Below, piece after piece: positions 1 through 9,380 of a stretch of 54,430 nt of DNA. Every line of letters begins with the position of its first letter. The stretch's first letter is position 1. Under the pieces are notes generated by a model. It was not told where the DNA came from. It saw nothing but the letters and a program-made list of their open reading frames with translations, and did no database searches. The DNA comes from Vulcanococcus sp. Clear-D1 (GTDB taxonomy: Bacteria > Cyanobacteriota > Cyanobacteriia > PCC-6307 > Cyanobiaceae): the NCBI RefSeq assembly GCF_014654725.1, contig NZ_JACVZV010000017.1:1-54430 (forward strand), given 5' to 3'. The position numbers were made by a program, and so were the translations under genes.

Positions 1-62
1 GCAACGTTCGCCTCTCGGCTCCCGCGCAGTCCAAAACCATAACACCCCTTGCCGGCGGCTTG

Positions 63-872
63 TCAAGTGGGCGACACCAGCGCGTCAGCCCAGGGCTTGA
101 ACGTGGCCAGTGTTTGGGCGTCACGGGCCGCCAGAACTGGGAAGTTGGCCTGCGACAAATCCTCACCGGCCTGAAGCTGAGCGGGATCACGCTCCAACCA
201 GCGGATCGGACAGTTCAGCTCATGCAGCACCAGCCAAGCCGCCGCCAGATCCCAGATCTTGGGTGTGGCCTCGAGGGCTGAGATGGTCTGCCCCATCCCC
301 ACACTCACCAGGTTGAGGCTGGCCACCCCAAGCAAGCGGATCTTTCCGGGAAAGCGCTGATGAGGCAGCTTCTGCAGCACCCCGATCGAGCGGCTGCACA
401 GGGAGGCGCAACCGGCAACCTGATTGCGGGCCGCTGGTGGCTGCAATTTGTTGTGCTTCCGCCAGGCACCGCCACCGCGAATCGCCACGATCCGCTGGCG
501 TAGGGGTGGTACATCCAGTACCGCCAGCACAGGAACGCCATTCTCGAAGCGCGCCAAGGAGATGGCCCAATAAGGGATGCCCGCAGCGAAGTTGGTGGTG
601 CCATCCAGCGGATCCACCACCCAAAAGGCTGGCGAGCTCGGCACGCACTGGCTGCCTTCCTCGCTCAGCACGCCTTCGCCTGGATAAAGCTGGGCCAGAC
701 CGTCCACCAAGGCGGCATCACTCCAGCGATCGCAAGCTGTGATCAGGCTGCCGTCGGCCTTGGCCTCAGAATCCAGCTGGCCAAAATCTGCACGTTGGCG
801 CTCGGCCACCCGATCGAGCAGGAGACCCAGGGCATCCAGCCCCTCTGGCATGCGAATGGGCGAAGCGGTCAT
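63..872 (-). CDS. Inositol monophosphatase family protein
   Basis: This 269-residue protein belongs to the Mg2+-dependent inositol-phosphatase/FBPase superfamily, which removes phosphate from sugar or inositol phosphates and, in some members, from PAP. The metal-binding signature DPLDGTTNF lies near residue 100 and the C-terminal WDLAAAW motif is present. Both are diagnostic of the family, so an active enzyme is expected; the substrate cannot be read from sequence. The ATG overlaps the stop of the upstream PucC-like gene as ATGA, so the two are probably translationally coupled. A longer open frame continues upstream but only shadows the PucC-like gene in another frame. Confidence 0.9.
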   Translation of the reverse strand: MTASPIRMPEGLDALGLLLDRVAERQRADFGQLDSEAKADGSLITACDRWSDAALVDGLAQLYPGEGVLSEEGSQCVPSSPAFWVVDPLDGTTNFAAGIPYWAISLARFENGVPVLAVLDVPPLRQRIVAIRGGGAWRKHNKLQPPAARNQVAGCASLCSRSIGVLQKLPHQRFPGKIRLLGVASLNLVSVGMGQTISALEATPKIWDLAAAWLVLHELNCPIRWLERDPAQLQAGEDLSQANFPVLAARDAQTLATFKPWADALVSPT

Positions 873-2224
873 CCGAGCTCCATGGCAAGAACGCGATCGA
901 GGCTGCGGCCGGTGTCGTCGCGGAACTGGCGCAGGTTGACGCGGCTGAGCAACACCAAGGCCAGAACTGCGATGGCTGCTTCCACCACAAACACAGCCGC
1001 GTAGGGGGGGAAGGCGCTGCCGGCAGGACTGAACGTGCGGGCCAGATCCAGCAAGCCACCACCCAGCACTTTCCCTGCGGCGCGGGAATAAGCCTGGGCC
1101 AAGCCCCAGACCCCCACAAAAGTGCCCGCCACTTCTGGCAAGGTGAGATCCAGCATCAACACCAGCGTGGCATTGGTGCCGATCCCGGTCGCCAAGCCAA
1201 ACAGGAAAAGAACCAACTTCAGCCACTGCGGCTCAGCGGTGAGGCCCACCAGGGTGAGCAGCACGAGCGAAGCCAGAATCAACTGACAACCCAGGCGGGC
1301 GCAGACAAATTTGCCCAGCCGCGGCACCAACCACAGGCCGGCCAGCAGCAGACCCACCAAGGTGCCGATCCCCCAGACCGCGCTGAGTGAAGCGGTGGCT
1401 GCGATGGGCAGGTTGAACACTTCGGCGCCGTAGCTCTCCAGGATCGGATCCTGCAGAAACACCGCCAGGGTGAACGCCAGCAGGAAGCAGAAGAACACCA
1501 ACACCTGGCGACTGGAGGTGATCAGGCGCCAGGCCACCGCCAGGGTGATCGCGTCATCACGATCTTCGGCGCGGCTGAGCTGCTGACGGCGACCAGGCGT
1601 TTCAATTCCCCAGGTGGCAATCAGGGTGAGGGCAAACACCACCAGAGCCACCCTGCCCATGAAGGTGAAGAGGGCCGTTTCCAACAGCCCTGAATCGGTC
1701 ACGCCATCGAGGCCCTTCAGACAGATCGAGCTCGCGATGGCACCCACCACAATCCCCACGGTGAGCAGACACCAGATCAGCCCCACCGCCCGAGGGCGCT
1801 CCTGCTCGGTGGTGCTGTCGATCACCAAAGCCAGATAGGGGGTGGTGGCCAGTGACACGGCCAGTCCGTAGCAGGCGGTGAGACCGCACAACGCGGCAAC
1901 GCCCAGAGCGATGCCCCATCCAGCGCCGGTTTCGAGGGCGTTGTGCAGCCGGAAGATCAAAGGAATCAACAGCACCGCAAGGCTGCAGAACAGCGCAGCA
2001 CCGATCCAGATGTAAGGCGTTCGGTGCCGGCCCGCCACAGGATGTGCATCCGACATCTGGCCGAACAGGATGCGGGAGGGTGCCACCAGCTGCTCAAACG
2101 CCAGAGCGCCGCCCACTAGCAAACCAGGGAAACCCAGCTCCGTGAGCATCACCCGGTTGAGGAGCCCCACAAAGATCACGGCCAGGCATCCGACGCAGCC
2201 CTGAAACAGGCCCAGCCGCAGCAA
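869..2224 (-). CDS. PucC/BCD-family MFS transporter
   Basis: This 451-residue protein has about twelve hydrophobic segments and starts MLRLGLFQGC, the amphipathic opening of the bacteriochlorophyll-delivery (PucC) branch of the major facilitator superfamily. Family marks include the GQMSD stretch and RTPYIWIG in the first cytoplasmic loop. In purple bacteria PucC helps assemble light-harvesting complexes. Cyanobacterial relatives are thought to handle chlorophyll or pigment-protein assembly, but no substrate can be assigned here. The gene is coupled through ATGA to the downstream inositol-phosphatase gene. Confidence 0.88.
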   Translation of the reverse strand: MLRLGLFQGCVGCLAVIFVGLLNRVMLTELGFPGLLVGGALAFEQLVAPSRILFGQMSDAHPVAGRHRTPYIWIGAALFCSLAVLLIPLIFRLHNALETGAGWGIALGVAALCGLTACYGLAVSLATTPYLALVIDSTTEQERPRAVGLIWCLLTVGIVVGAIASSICLKGLDGVTDSGLLETALFTFMGRVALVVFALTLIATWGIETPGRRQQLSRAEDRDDAITLAVAWRLITSSRQVLVFFCFLLAFTLAVFLQDPILESYGAEVFNLPIAATASLSAVWGIGTLVGLLLAGLWLVPRLGKFVCARLGCQLILASLVLLTLVGLTAEPQWLKLVLFLFGLATGIGTNATLVLMLDLTLPEVAGTFVGVWGLAQAYSRAAGKVLGGGLLDLARTFSPAGSAFPPYAAVFVVEAAIAVLALVLLSRVNLRQFRDDTGRSLDRVLAMELG

Positions 2225-2291
2225 ACGGGGAAGAGGTAGTGACAGCTGTCAGCCTTCAGCTGACTACTGACGTTAGGACGGTTTGACCGTC

Positions 2292-3974
2292 TCAGGATGC
2301 AGGCTGGGCGGAAACCGCGGCCTGGCAGGCTGGCTGCAGAGGCTCGGGCGGGACCGGGACGCTGTTGCTCTCATCGTCGATCGACTTGCTGGCAGGCAGG
2401 GACGCGGCCTGACACACGGCAATCTGATCGAGACCCGTCCGACGGCGAAGTGTGGCCAATCGGTCGTTGTAGTCAGCCAGGGCCTGGGCATAGGCAAGAT
2501 CTGCCTGGGTGAGGTCGCGCTGGTTATCCACCACTTCGCGCTGGGTGCTGACACCCGCCTGGAAGCGCAAACGAGCCAGGCGCAAGGCTTCCCGAGACGA
2601 AATCACCTGACGGGATGTTGTCTGAATATTGCGGTTGGCCTGACGAAGCTGATAGAAGCTTTGCTCGACCTCAAAGCGCAGACGATCTCGCGTATCGGCA
2701 AAGCGGAAGGTGTTTTCCTGCGCCCTCTGCTTGGCTTGCCTGTATTGAGCACGGGCAGCACCACCATCAAAGATATTCCAGCTGGCTTGCAGGCCTACGG
2801 CATTTTCAACAGCCCAGCCGCTTCTTCCCTTGAGATCAACAAGTACATTTTCAATACCTTGATAGCGGAAGCCACTGAGATTATTAAAGATCGACAAGAA
2901 TGGTTGAACAGAACCCAGAGCGCTATTGGCCTGGCTGTTAGCAGCAGAAATATCGAGCAGGGCGTTATCAAGTTCCTCGCGGAATGCATAAGCAGCGATC
3001 ACGCTCTCTTGAAGCGACGCCGTCCAGACACCGAGAGGCTTGAGCGGTTGACTGGCTGTTGGGCTTACATTTTGGGGAAGATCCAACAAGCGCGCGAGAT
3101 CTCGGCGTGAAACCGACTGTTGCGCCAGCGCATTGGTGAGCAGCTGCTGGTCACGGGCAAGCTGGGTTTCGGCTTCTAAAACTTCGAGCTTCGTAGCGAC
3201 GCCGGCTTGGAAACGTGCGGTTGCGTCACGCAAGCTCACAATGGAAGCCCGAACGGAATCCTGGCCGATCCTAACCGCCTCATCGCTGAACTGGAGCTCA
3301 AAGTAGGCTTGAGCGGCCTGCAAGCGGAGCTCCCGCAGAGCGATTAAATATTGATTTTTTGCCTGCTCAAACTGGTCTCTGGCAGCAGCAATCTGAGGAA
3401 CCCGCTGCGGATTGATCAGATCCCACTGTGCGGAGAGCTGGGCACCCATATCCCAACGACTGGTATAGGTGTAACTCTTCTGTGTTGTGGTCTGACCAGT
3501 GAGCTGATTGGTTGATGGCGAGATGATGCGCTGGTTGCCACCGGTGTAGCCGGGCAAGTTCTGGGCATTCACGCTGAGGGTTGGATACCAGGCAGCGATC
3601 TGGGAGCGGAGCTGGCTCTGAGCCTGATCCACCTGGCTGGCGATCGCCTTCAGGTTGGGGTTATTAACCTCAGCCAGATTTTCAACGTCTTTGAGCGAGA
3701 GCGGGCGCAACTCAGCAATGCGCACCTGCTCCGGCTTGTTCGGGAGCGCCAGGGTGGCGGGAGCCGCCAGGTTCTGCAGACTTGGATCAAGCTTGGTGGC
3801 AGCCGGCGCCAACACGCTGGCATCGGACTTGGGCCGCAACCCTTTCACCTGCGGCGCCAGAGGCAAGGGAGCCTGAACACTGGCAGCAGGCTGCTCTTGG
3901 GCAAAGCCGGTGCCGGTGATGGCCAGCAGACCGGTGCCAGCTGCAGCAAGCCAGGTCTTGAAGGGTCGCGTCAC
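2292..3974 (-). CDS. TolC family outer membrane efflux protein
   Basis: This 560-residue protein begins with a signal peptide (basic MTRPFK, then an Ala/Gly-rich core ending near FAQ). A long proline/alanine linker follows, then two outer-membrane-efflux repeats rich in Gln/Ala heptads, as in TolC trimers. The repeats carry typical stretches such as RLRFQAGVSTQREVVD near residue 470. It should form the outer-membrane channel of tripartite efflux or type I secretion. No membrane fusion protein or ABC partner lies next to it, so it may serve several inner-membrane pumps. The C-terminal tail of about 50 residues holds two or three cysteines and looks strain-variable. Confidence 0.92.
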   Translation of the reverse strand: MTRPFKTWLAAAGTGLLAITGTGFAQEQPAASVQAPLPLAPQVKGLRPKSDASVLAPAATKLDPSLQNLAAPATLALPNKPEQVRIAELRPLSLKDVENLAEVNNPNLKAIASQVDQAQSQLRSQIAAWYPTLSVNAQNLPGYTGGNQRIISPSTNQLTGQTTTQKSYTYTSRWDMGAQLSAQWDLINPQRVPQIAAARDQFEQAKNQYLIALRELRLQAAQAYFELQFSDEAVRIGQDSVRASIVSLRDATARFQAGVATKLEVLEAETQLARDQQLLTNALAQQSVSRRDLARLLDLPQNVSPTASQPLKPLGVWTASLQESVIAAYAFREELDNALLDISAANSQANSALGSVQPFLSIFNNLSGFRYQGIENVLVDLKGRSGWAVENAVGLQASWNIFDGGAARAQYRQAKQRAQENTFRFADTRDRLRFEVEQSFYQLRQANRNIQTTSRQVISSREALRLARLRFQAGVSTQREVVDNQRDLTQADLAYAQALADYNDRLATLRRRTGLDQIAVCQAASLPASKSIDDESNSVPVPPEPLQPACQAAVSAQPAS

Positions 3975-4021
3975 CGAAAAACTCTGCCCAGATAAAAGTT
4001 GTCTCGGCGAGCTTAGTCAGT

Positions 4022-5401
4022 TCAGGAGTCGGTGCCCAGGCAGGCGGCCACGATCTCAGCTGCCCCTCCCACCAGCTGCACCGGCACGGGCAACTGGGCC
4101 GCAACCTCCTCGAGGCGCTGGTCGTCAAGAAACACCGGTTCGCCCTGCCGCAGCATCACAGCAGGCAGCAGCAGTTCCTCACCAAGATCGCGGCCTTGGA
4201 GCCCCTCCAGCAGATCGGAACCCGTGAGCAGGCCTGTGACCACCTGATCCTGACCCCAGTAGGGGCTCGGCAGGCCATGCAGCAACAGCTCCAATCCCTC
4301 CACAGCATTCAGGCGATCCACCGCAGGCTGCAGCGCTTCCGCCACCAGCAAACCCACCACCCAGCTCACCCGCCGGGGCTGAGGCAAGGCAGCGGGTAGG
4401 GAGTCGGTGGCCGCATCCATCGCCTCGAGGAAGGCCCGGATGCTGCCCACGCCATTGCCCTCCTGCGGCAGATCCTCGTAATCGTCGCGGGGCGGCAGCG
4501 AATAGCCCGCCATCAAGTACCACTCATCGGAGAGCCAGGCAAAGCGGCTGCCCAGCTCCGCCTGGAAGCGCTGCTGGAGGGGTTCCACCTGGGCAATCAC
4601 CTGTTGCGCGCAGGCGCGGTCCACCGGTACCAGCCCGTCACCGTCTGGCCGGTAGCGGGTGAGCCCCACCGGCACCACAGCCGCCGAGAGCACCGCGGGC
4701 CACTCACCGCCAGCAAAGCGCGCCAGATCGGTGAGGGTGCGCTCCAAGGCGGGGCCATCGTTCAGGCCAGGGCACACCACCACCTGGGCGTGAATCTGCA
4801 GGTCGCGCTGCTGAAACCAGGCCAGTTGCTCCATCAGCAGGCCGGCCCTGGGATTCACCAGCAACCTGGAGCGCAAGTCGGCATCCGTGGCGTGCACGGA
4901 CACGAACAGGGGCGAAAGCCGCTGTTCTTCAATGCGCTGCCAGTCAGCCGCGGTGAGGTTGGTGAGGGTGAGGTATGAGCCGTAGAGAAAGCTGAGGCGG
5001 TAGTCGTCGTCTTTGAGATAGAGGCTGCGGCGGTGGCCTGGCGGCTGCTGATCGATGAAGCAGAACGGGCAGTGGTTGTTGCACTGCTTGAGGCCATCGA
5101 ACAAGGCCTCGCTGAAGGCCAGACCCAAACCTTCGTCGGCATCCTTCTCCAGCTCCACCACGTGCACGCTGCCGTCAGGGTCCTGCACCTCGAGGGTGAG
5201 CTCCTCCGCGCAGACCAGGAACTGCAGATCGATCAGATCGCGGGGTCGCACGCCATTGATGCTCAGCAGCCGATCACCCGGCTGGATCCCCAGCTCATCC
5301 CCGATCGACTCCGGCTCCACCGCATCCACCAAAGCCGGCTGAGGCAGACGCACCTCACTGGCATCCACCAGGGGAACACCGGCCGAGGGTTCCTTCCACA
5401 C
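4022..5401 (-). CDS. DUF512/PDZ radical SAM protein (cyanobacterial TIGR03279 type)
   Basis: This cyanobacterial FeS protein of about 459 residues opens with a PDZ-like domain (LGIQPGDRLLSINGVRPRD). A radical-SAM-type cysteine motif CNNHCPFC (CxxxCxxC) follows near residue 115, then the DUF512 region. The family is conserved in nearly all cyanobacteria and is thought to be an S-adenosylmethionine radical enzyme; its reaction is unknown. No in-frame ATG exists near the N-terminus. I chose the GTG 42 bp after the uppP stop because it precedes the conserved region, but another GTG about 13 codons later is possible. It probably shares a transcript with uppP. Confidence 0.82.
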   Translation of the reverse strand: MWKEPSAGVPLVDASEVRLPQPALVDAVEPESIGDELGIQPGDRLLSINGVRPRDLIDLQFLVCAEELTLEVQDPDGSVHVVELEKDADEGLGLAFSEALFDGLKQCNNHCPFCFIDQQPPGHRRSLYLKDDDYRLSFLYGSYLTLTNLTAADWQRIEEQRLSPLFVSVHATDADLRSRLLVNPRAGLLMEQLAWFQQRDLQIHAQVVVCPGLNDGPALERTLTDLARFAGGEWPAVLSAAVVPVGLTRYRPDGDGLVPVDRACAQQVIAQVEPLQQRFQAELGSRFAWLSDEWYLMAGYSLPPRDDYEDLPQEGNGVGSIRAFLEAMDAATDSLPAALPQPRRVSWVVGLLVAEALQPAVDRLNAVEGLELLLHGLPSPYWGQDQVVTGLLTGSDLLEGLQGRDLGEELLLPAVMLRQGEPVFLDDQRLEEVAAQLPVPVQLVGGAAEIVAACLGTDS

Positions 5402-5442
5402 AGGCGCTGCCCGTTCGTTCTTGCTCTCTCCAGTGTGAGTGC

Positions 5443-6309
5443 TCAGCCCGCCAGGCGACCAACCCAGAGCAGCAGACCAAAGCCGAAAAAGAGCCGATAG
5501 CCGACGAACCACCACGTGCTGTGGTGCTGCAGAAAGCGCAACAACCAGGCGATCGCCAACCACGACACCAGAGCCGAGGTAGCGATCCCCACCAAGAGCG
5601 GCAGCACGCCACCAGCCACGGGCTGTGCGAATGCCTCCTTCAGCTCCACCAGACCAGCGATCGCAATCGCAGGGATCCCAAGCAAAAAGGAGAAGCGGGC
5701 TGCATCCGCGCGCTTCCACCCATCGAAGAGCGAGGCGGTAAGCGTGCTGCCAGAGCGTGAGACCCCCGGAATCAAAGCCAGGGCCTGAGCCAGCCCCACC
5801 CAGAGGCCATCGCGAACGCTGACCTGCTGCAGCAGGCGGCGACGGGTGCCGATGCGTTCGGCCAGGGCCAACAGGAGCGCCATCACGATCGACACCAGCG
5901 CGATCGAGGTGAGGCTGCGCAGGGGGGATTGATCGAAGTTGGGCACGCAGAGCTTGATGGCCAGCCCGCCGATCAGGATCGGAATCGTGCCGAGCCCAAT
6001 CGCCAGGCCCAGGCGGGCCTGAGGGTCGTCCCAGCGGCGATGGCGCAGGCCCTGACTGATCCCCGCCAGCACCTGGCGCAGGTCATCACGGAAAAATCCC
6101 ACCACAGCCAGGATGCTGCCCAGCTGAATCACAGCGGTGACGGCCACTCCTGGGTCACCCCAGCCCAGCAGCACAGGCACCACCTTCAAATGGGCTGTGC
6201 TGCTGATGGGCAGAAATTCCGTCAGCCCCTGCACCACGCCCAGCACGAAAAAACGCCAGCAGGCTTGGAGCACCCCGAGCTGATCAATCGGGGGCAGGGC
6301 AGCGAACAC
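5443..6309 (-). CDS. uppP: Undecaprenyl-diphosphatase
   Basis: UppP (BacA) dephosphorylates undecaprenyl diphosphate at the plasma membrane to recycle the lipid carrier for peptidoglycan and other envelope glycans. The 288-residue protein shows the two signatures of the family: the glutamate-rich QGLTEFLPISSTAHL near residue 28 and PGVSRSGST near residue 180, which together form the active site. About eight hydrophobic helices are present and the length is normal. It reads away from the DUF3120 gene, with about 84 bp between them that must hold both promoters. Confidence 0.96.
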   Translation of the reverse strand: MFAALPPIDQLGVLQACWRFFVLGVVQGLTEFLPISSTAHLKVVPVLLGWGDPGVAVTAVIQLGSILAVVGFFRDDLRQVLAGISQGLRHRRWDDPQARLGLAIGLGTIPILIGGLAIKLCVPNFDQSPLRSLTSIALVSIVMALLLALAERIGTRRRLLQQVSVRDGLWVGLAQALALIPGVSRSGSTLTASLFDGWKRADAARFSFLLGIPAIAIAGLVELKEAFAQPVAGGVLPLLVGIATSALVSWLAIAWLLRFLQHHSTWWFVGYRLFFGFGLLLWVGRLAG

Positions 6310-6393
6310 CGCAGAAGAGGCAGCACGGGATCGACCCTATGCGGCGAAGCCGGCGCTGGCCAGAAACGGCAACACTGAAGGCATCCTCTAAGG

Positions 6394-7146
6394 TTGCACA
6401 ACTTTCTTCACACAGTGGTGATCGGGGTTCCGCCCAGCCTCACGGTGGCCGCGATGCCCCCCAGCGCCATCCGGGCGAACCACCGCGCCAGCGTGGGTGT
6501 GGGAATCGGCCTGGCCGGGGCCCTGCTGGTGGCTCTGCCGGTGTTTCTGCAGGCGCCATGGGTTCGGCTGGCCCCCTTCAGCGCCGCCCTGTTTACGGCC
6601 CCCCTGCTGCTACTCGGTGTTCTGCTGGCTGAGAGCCCCAACCCCAACCTGAGCCGAGCCGGCACCTTGCTGGTGGGATTCAGCGGTAGCTGGCTGGGGG
6701 GGTGCTTGTTCTGGGGCTGGTGCCGGCTGCACCCGCTCTGGCATCTCCCGATCGAAGCCTTTGCCCTGCCCCTGGCCCTAGGCGGGCTCAACAGCCGCTG
6801 GCGCCTGGCCGCCAGCTTCTATCTGGCCTCTCTGCTGGGCACGGCGTGCACCGATGGAGTGATGGCGATCACGGGCGTGATGCGTCACTGGACCGAGGTC
6901 TTGCTCGCCCCTGCCGATCAGGCCGCTCTGCAGCTCCAAGCCGCAGCGTTGGAAGTGCTGCAACCCCTTCCACTGGCGGTGACACTCCTGGCCGGTGCAC
7001 TGCTGCTGGTGCTGTGCAGACGCTTGTGGCTCCATCCAGATCCCGCCTGGCGCCTGGCCGCTTCCGCCATCGCCACCACGCTGGCCGTCGATGGCGTGTT
7101 TCTCGCAGCAGCGCTGTGGGCCCCACAGCTCAGCGGCCTGATCTGA
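6394..7146 (+). CDS. DUF3120 family membrane protein
   Basis: A 250-residue membrane protein with about six hydrophobic segments, recognised as the cyanobacteria-restricted DUF3120 family. It includes a glycine/tryptophan-rich turn (GSWLGGCLFWGWC) and a conserved block around GTACTDGVMA. No function is known; a role in the thylakoid or plasma membrane is inferred only from its phylogenetic range. The first in-frame start is TTG at 6394; an ATG twenty codons later (6454) is a credible alternative and leaves all membrane helices intact. It sits directly upstream of psbU on the same strand. Confidence 0.75.
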   Translation: MHNFLHTVVIGVPPSLTVAAMPPSAIRANHRASVGVGIGLAGALLVALPVFLQAPWVRLAPFSAALFTAPLLLLGVLLAESPNPNLSRAGTLLVGFSGSWLGGCLFWGWCRLHPLWHLPIEAFALPLALGGLNSRWRLAASFYLASLLGTACTDGVMAITGVMRHWTEVLLAPADQAALQLQAAALEVLQPLPLAVTLLAGALLLVLCRRLWLHPDPAWRLAASAIATTLAVDGVFLAAALWAPQLSGLI

Positions 7147-7253
7147 AGAACTGCAAAAGCCTGCCGGCCTGGGCTCAAGGCCAAGGCATCACACCTGTAG
7201 CTTTGCAACGCTGCTTGGCAGTCCCTGTGATTCCCGTTCAGACGGAGACTTCG

Positions 7254-7631
7254 ATGAAACGGCTGGTTTCGTGGCTCATGAGTGGCGTGCTGCTGGCCAG
7301 CCTGCTCTTCGGCCTGGTGATGGCACCCGCGGCCCAAGCGGCCGATCTGAGCAACGTGGCAGACGAGAAAATCGCCGAGCGCGGCGACAAAGTCGACCTG
7401 AACAACTGCTCGGTGCGCCGCTTCCAGGCGTTCCCCGGCATGTATCCCACCCTGGCCGGCAAGATCGTTCTGGGTGGCCCTTACAACACCGTTGACGACC
7501 TGTTCAATCTCGATCTCACCGATCGCCAGAAAGAGCTGGTGGAGAAGTACAAGAGCAACTTCACCGTGACCCCCGCCTCGATCGCTCTGAACGAAGGATT
7601 CGACCGCATCAACGACGGCCAGTACCGCTGA
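7254..7631 (+). CDS. psbU: Photosystem II 12 kDa extrinsic protein
   Basis: PsbU binds the lumenal face of photosystem II next to PsbO and PsbV and stabilises the oxygen-evolving Mn cluster. The 125-residue precursor has a signal peptide (MKRLVSWLM, hydrophobic core, cleavage near AQAAD) for export into the thylakoid lumen. The mature part carries the helix-hairpin-helix-like segments VDLNNCSVRRFQAFPGMYPT and a repeated NTVDDLFNL block typical of PsbU. The start ATG follows a purine-rich GACGGAGA ribosome site at the right spacing. The gene ends in a strong intrinsic terminator, so it is probably a monocistronic or final gene. Confidence 0.96.
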   Translation: MKRLVSWLMSGVLLASLLFGLVMAPAAQAADLSNVADEKIAERGDKVDLNNCSVRRFQAFPGMYPTLAGKIVLGGPYNTVDDLFNLDLTDRQKELVEKYKSNFTVTPASIALNEGFDRINDGQYR

Positions 7632-7681
7632 ACGCCAGCGCTGGTGTGATCACCGAGTTTTAAATTCGCTCACCGGTTCCA

Positions 7682-7709
7682 GCCGTCGGGCCCTCCCGGC
7701 GGCTTTTTT
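7682..7709 (+). terminator. Rho-independent terminator after psbU
   Basis: A nine-pair G+C stem (GCCGTCGGG with CCCGGCGGC, one G-U wobble) around a four-base loop is followed at once by six T residues. It lies about 50 bp after the psbU stop and 24 bp before the nadB start, so it insulates the abundant psbU message from nadB. Confidence 0.85.
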
Positions 7710-7733
7710 GTTGCCCTTCACGCCTCGGGCTCC

Positions 7734-9380
7734 GTGGTTCAGCTGCCCTCCAACTGGGATGTGATCGTGGTGGGCGGTGGGGCCGCAGGGCTGATGGCGG
7801 CCCTCGAGCTGCCCGCAGAGCTCCGGGTGCTGCTGCTGAGCAAAGACCACGCCCCCCGCTCCTCGAGCCGCTGGGCCCAGGGCGGCATTGCCGCGGTGAC
7901 CAACGCCGACGACAGCTTCGCCAGCCATCGCGACGACACCCTCAGGGCCGGTGGCGGCCTCTGCGACCCGCCGGCCGTGGAGCTGCTGGTGCGGGAAGCG
8001 CCGGCCTGCGTGGAGCGGCTGCTGGAACTGGGGATGGACTTCGATCGCCACAACGGCAGCCTGAGCACCACGCTCGAGGCCGCTCACAGCCACCGGCGCG
8101 TGTTGCATGCCCAAGACCGGACGGGCGGCGCCCTGGTGGATGCGCTCGAGCGGCGGGTGCTGCAACGACCGGGATTGGTGCGCCTGCAGGGGGCCCTGGC
8201 CCTGCAGCTCTGGATCGAGGCCGGCCGCTGTTGCGGTCTGCAGATGCTCCATGCGGGAACCCTGCGCTGGCTGCAGGCCGGGGCGGTGGTTCTGGCCACC
8301 GGCGGTGGCGGCCATCTCTATGCCAACACCACCAACCCATCGCAGGCCAGCGGCGACGGCATCGCCATGGCCTGGCAAGCCGGTGCCGAGATCCGCGATC
8401 TGGAATTCGTTCAATTTCACCCCACGGCGCTGATGCTGCCGGGGGCGCCCCACTTTCTGATCTCAGAAGCGGTGCGAGGGGAAGGAGCTCGGCTGCTGGA
8501 TGGCCGCGGGGGCAGCCCGGTGAGCCAGCTGCCCGGCGCCGACCTGGCCCCGCGGGATGCCGTGAGCCGCGCCCTAGTGCAGTGCATGCGCGAGCAGCAG
8601 CTGGAGCACGTGTGGCTGGATCTGCGCCCGGTGGGCCGGGAGCGGCTCGAGCAGCAATTCCCCACGATCCTGGGGCGCTGCCGGGAGCTGGGGCTGGAGC
8701 CCACGAGCACACCGATCCCCGTGGCGCCGGCGGCCCACTACTGGATGGGTGGCGTGCACACCAACGCGATGGCCGCCACCACCATTCCCGGCCTGTATGC
8801 CGTCGGTGAGGTGGCCAGCACTGGCGTGCATGGCGCCAATCGCCTAGCCAGCAATTCGCTGATGGAATGCCTGGTGTTCGCCCGCCAGCTGCGCCAGATC
8901 GAGCAGCCGCCAGCGCTCACGCCACTCAACGCCTCACACCAGCCGATCTCGGGCTTGCCGGTTCCCACCGGTGAGCAGTTCCGCCAGCTGGAGCGCACCC
9001 TGCAGGACCTGCGCAGCCTCTGCTGGCAGGTGGCGGGGGTCGAACGCCAGGGCAGCCAGCTGCGGCAAGGCTTGAAGCAGCTGCAGCGTCTGCGGCAGCA
9101 GATCCAACAGGACCGCTGGCTCGAAGCCACGGCGGCGATGGCCCCGTGGCACTCCACCAGCCTCGACGCCACCGAGTGCGCCTGGATCAGCCATGCCCAC
9201 GACCTACGCCAGCGCCTTGTGGTCACCCAGCTCCTGCTGGAAGCAGCCCTCTTCCGGCAGGAGAGCCGCGGTGGTCATTTCCGGGTGGATGCCCCTGCAG
9301 CCCAGCCCTTCTGGCGGCGCCACTCCGTGCAACGCCGCCACCAGCCCATCAGCACCGAGGCGGTGGCCCCGCTCAGTTGA
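7734..9380 (+). CDS. nadB: L-aspartate oxidase
   Basis: NadB oxidises L-aspartate to iminoaspartate, the first step of de novo NAD biosynthesis; NadA then makes quinolinate. The 548-residue flavoprotein has the N-terminal FAD dinucleotide fold VVGGGAAGL and the [12 protein letters not shown] block. The succinate-dehydrogenase/fumarate-reductase-type histidine-arginine motifs [14 protein letters not shown] and FVQFHPTAL and the late [19 protein letters not shown] are also present. The start is GTG at 7734, immediately before the conserved flavin fold. Its last eight bases overlap the stop of the convergent VKOR gene, so no terminator separates them. Confidence 0.96.
   Translation: MVQLPSNWDVIVVGGGAAGLMAALELPAELRVLLLSKDHAPRSSSRWAQGGIAAVTNADDSFASHRDDTLRAGGGLCDPPAVELLVREAPACVERLLELGMDFDRHNGSLSTTLEAAHSHRRVLHAQDRTGGALVDALERRVLQRPGLVRLQGALALQLWIEAGRCCGLQMLHAGTLRWLQAGAVVLATGGGGHLYANTTNPSQASGDGIAMAWQAGAEIRDLEFVQFHPTALMLPGAPHFLISEAVRGEGARLLDGRGGSPVSQLPGADLAPRDAVSRALVQCMREQQLEHVWLDLRPVGRERLEQQFPTILGRCRELGLEPTSTPIPVAPAAHYWMGGVHTNAMAATTIPGLYAVGEVASTGVHGANRLASNSLMECLVFARQLRQIEQPPALTPLNASHQPISGLPVPTGEQFRQLERTLQDLRSLCWQVAGVERQGSQLRQGLKQLQRLRQQIQQDRWLEATAAMAPWHSTSLDATECAWISHAHDLRQRLVVTQLLLEAALFRQESRGGHFRVDAPAAQPFWRRHSVQRRHQPISTEAVAPLS

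Noticed and set aside
2283-3110. 275-codon plus-strand frame inside the TolC gene
   Set aside because: It is antisense to a well-supported TolC-family gene; high G+C makes long open shadow frames common, and no family is recognisable.
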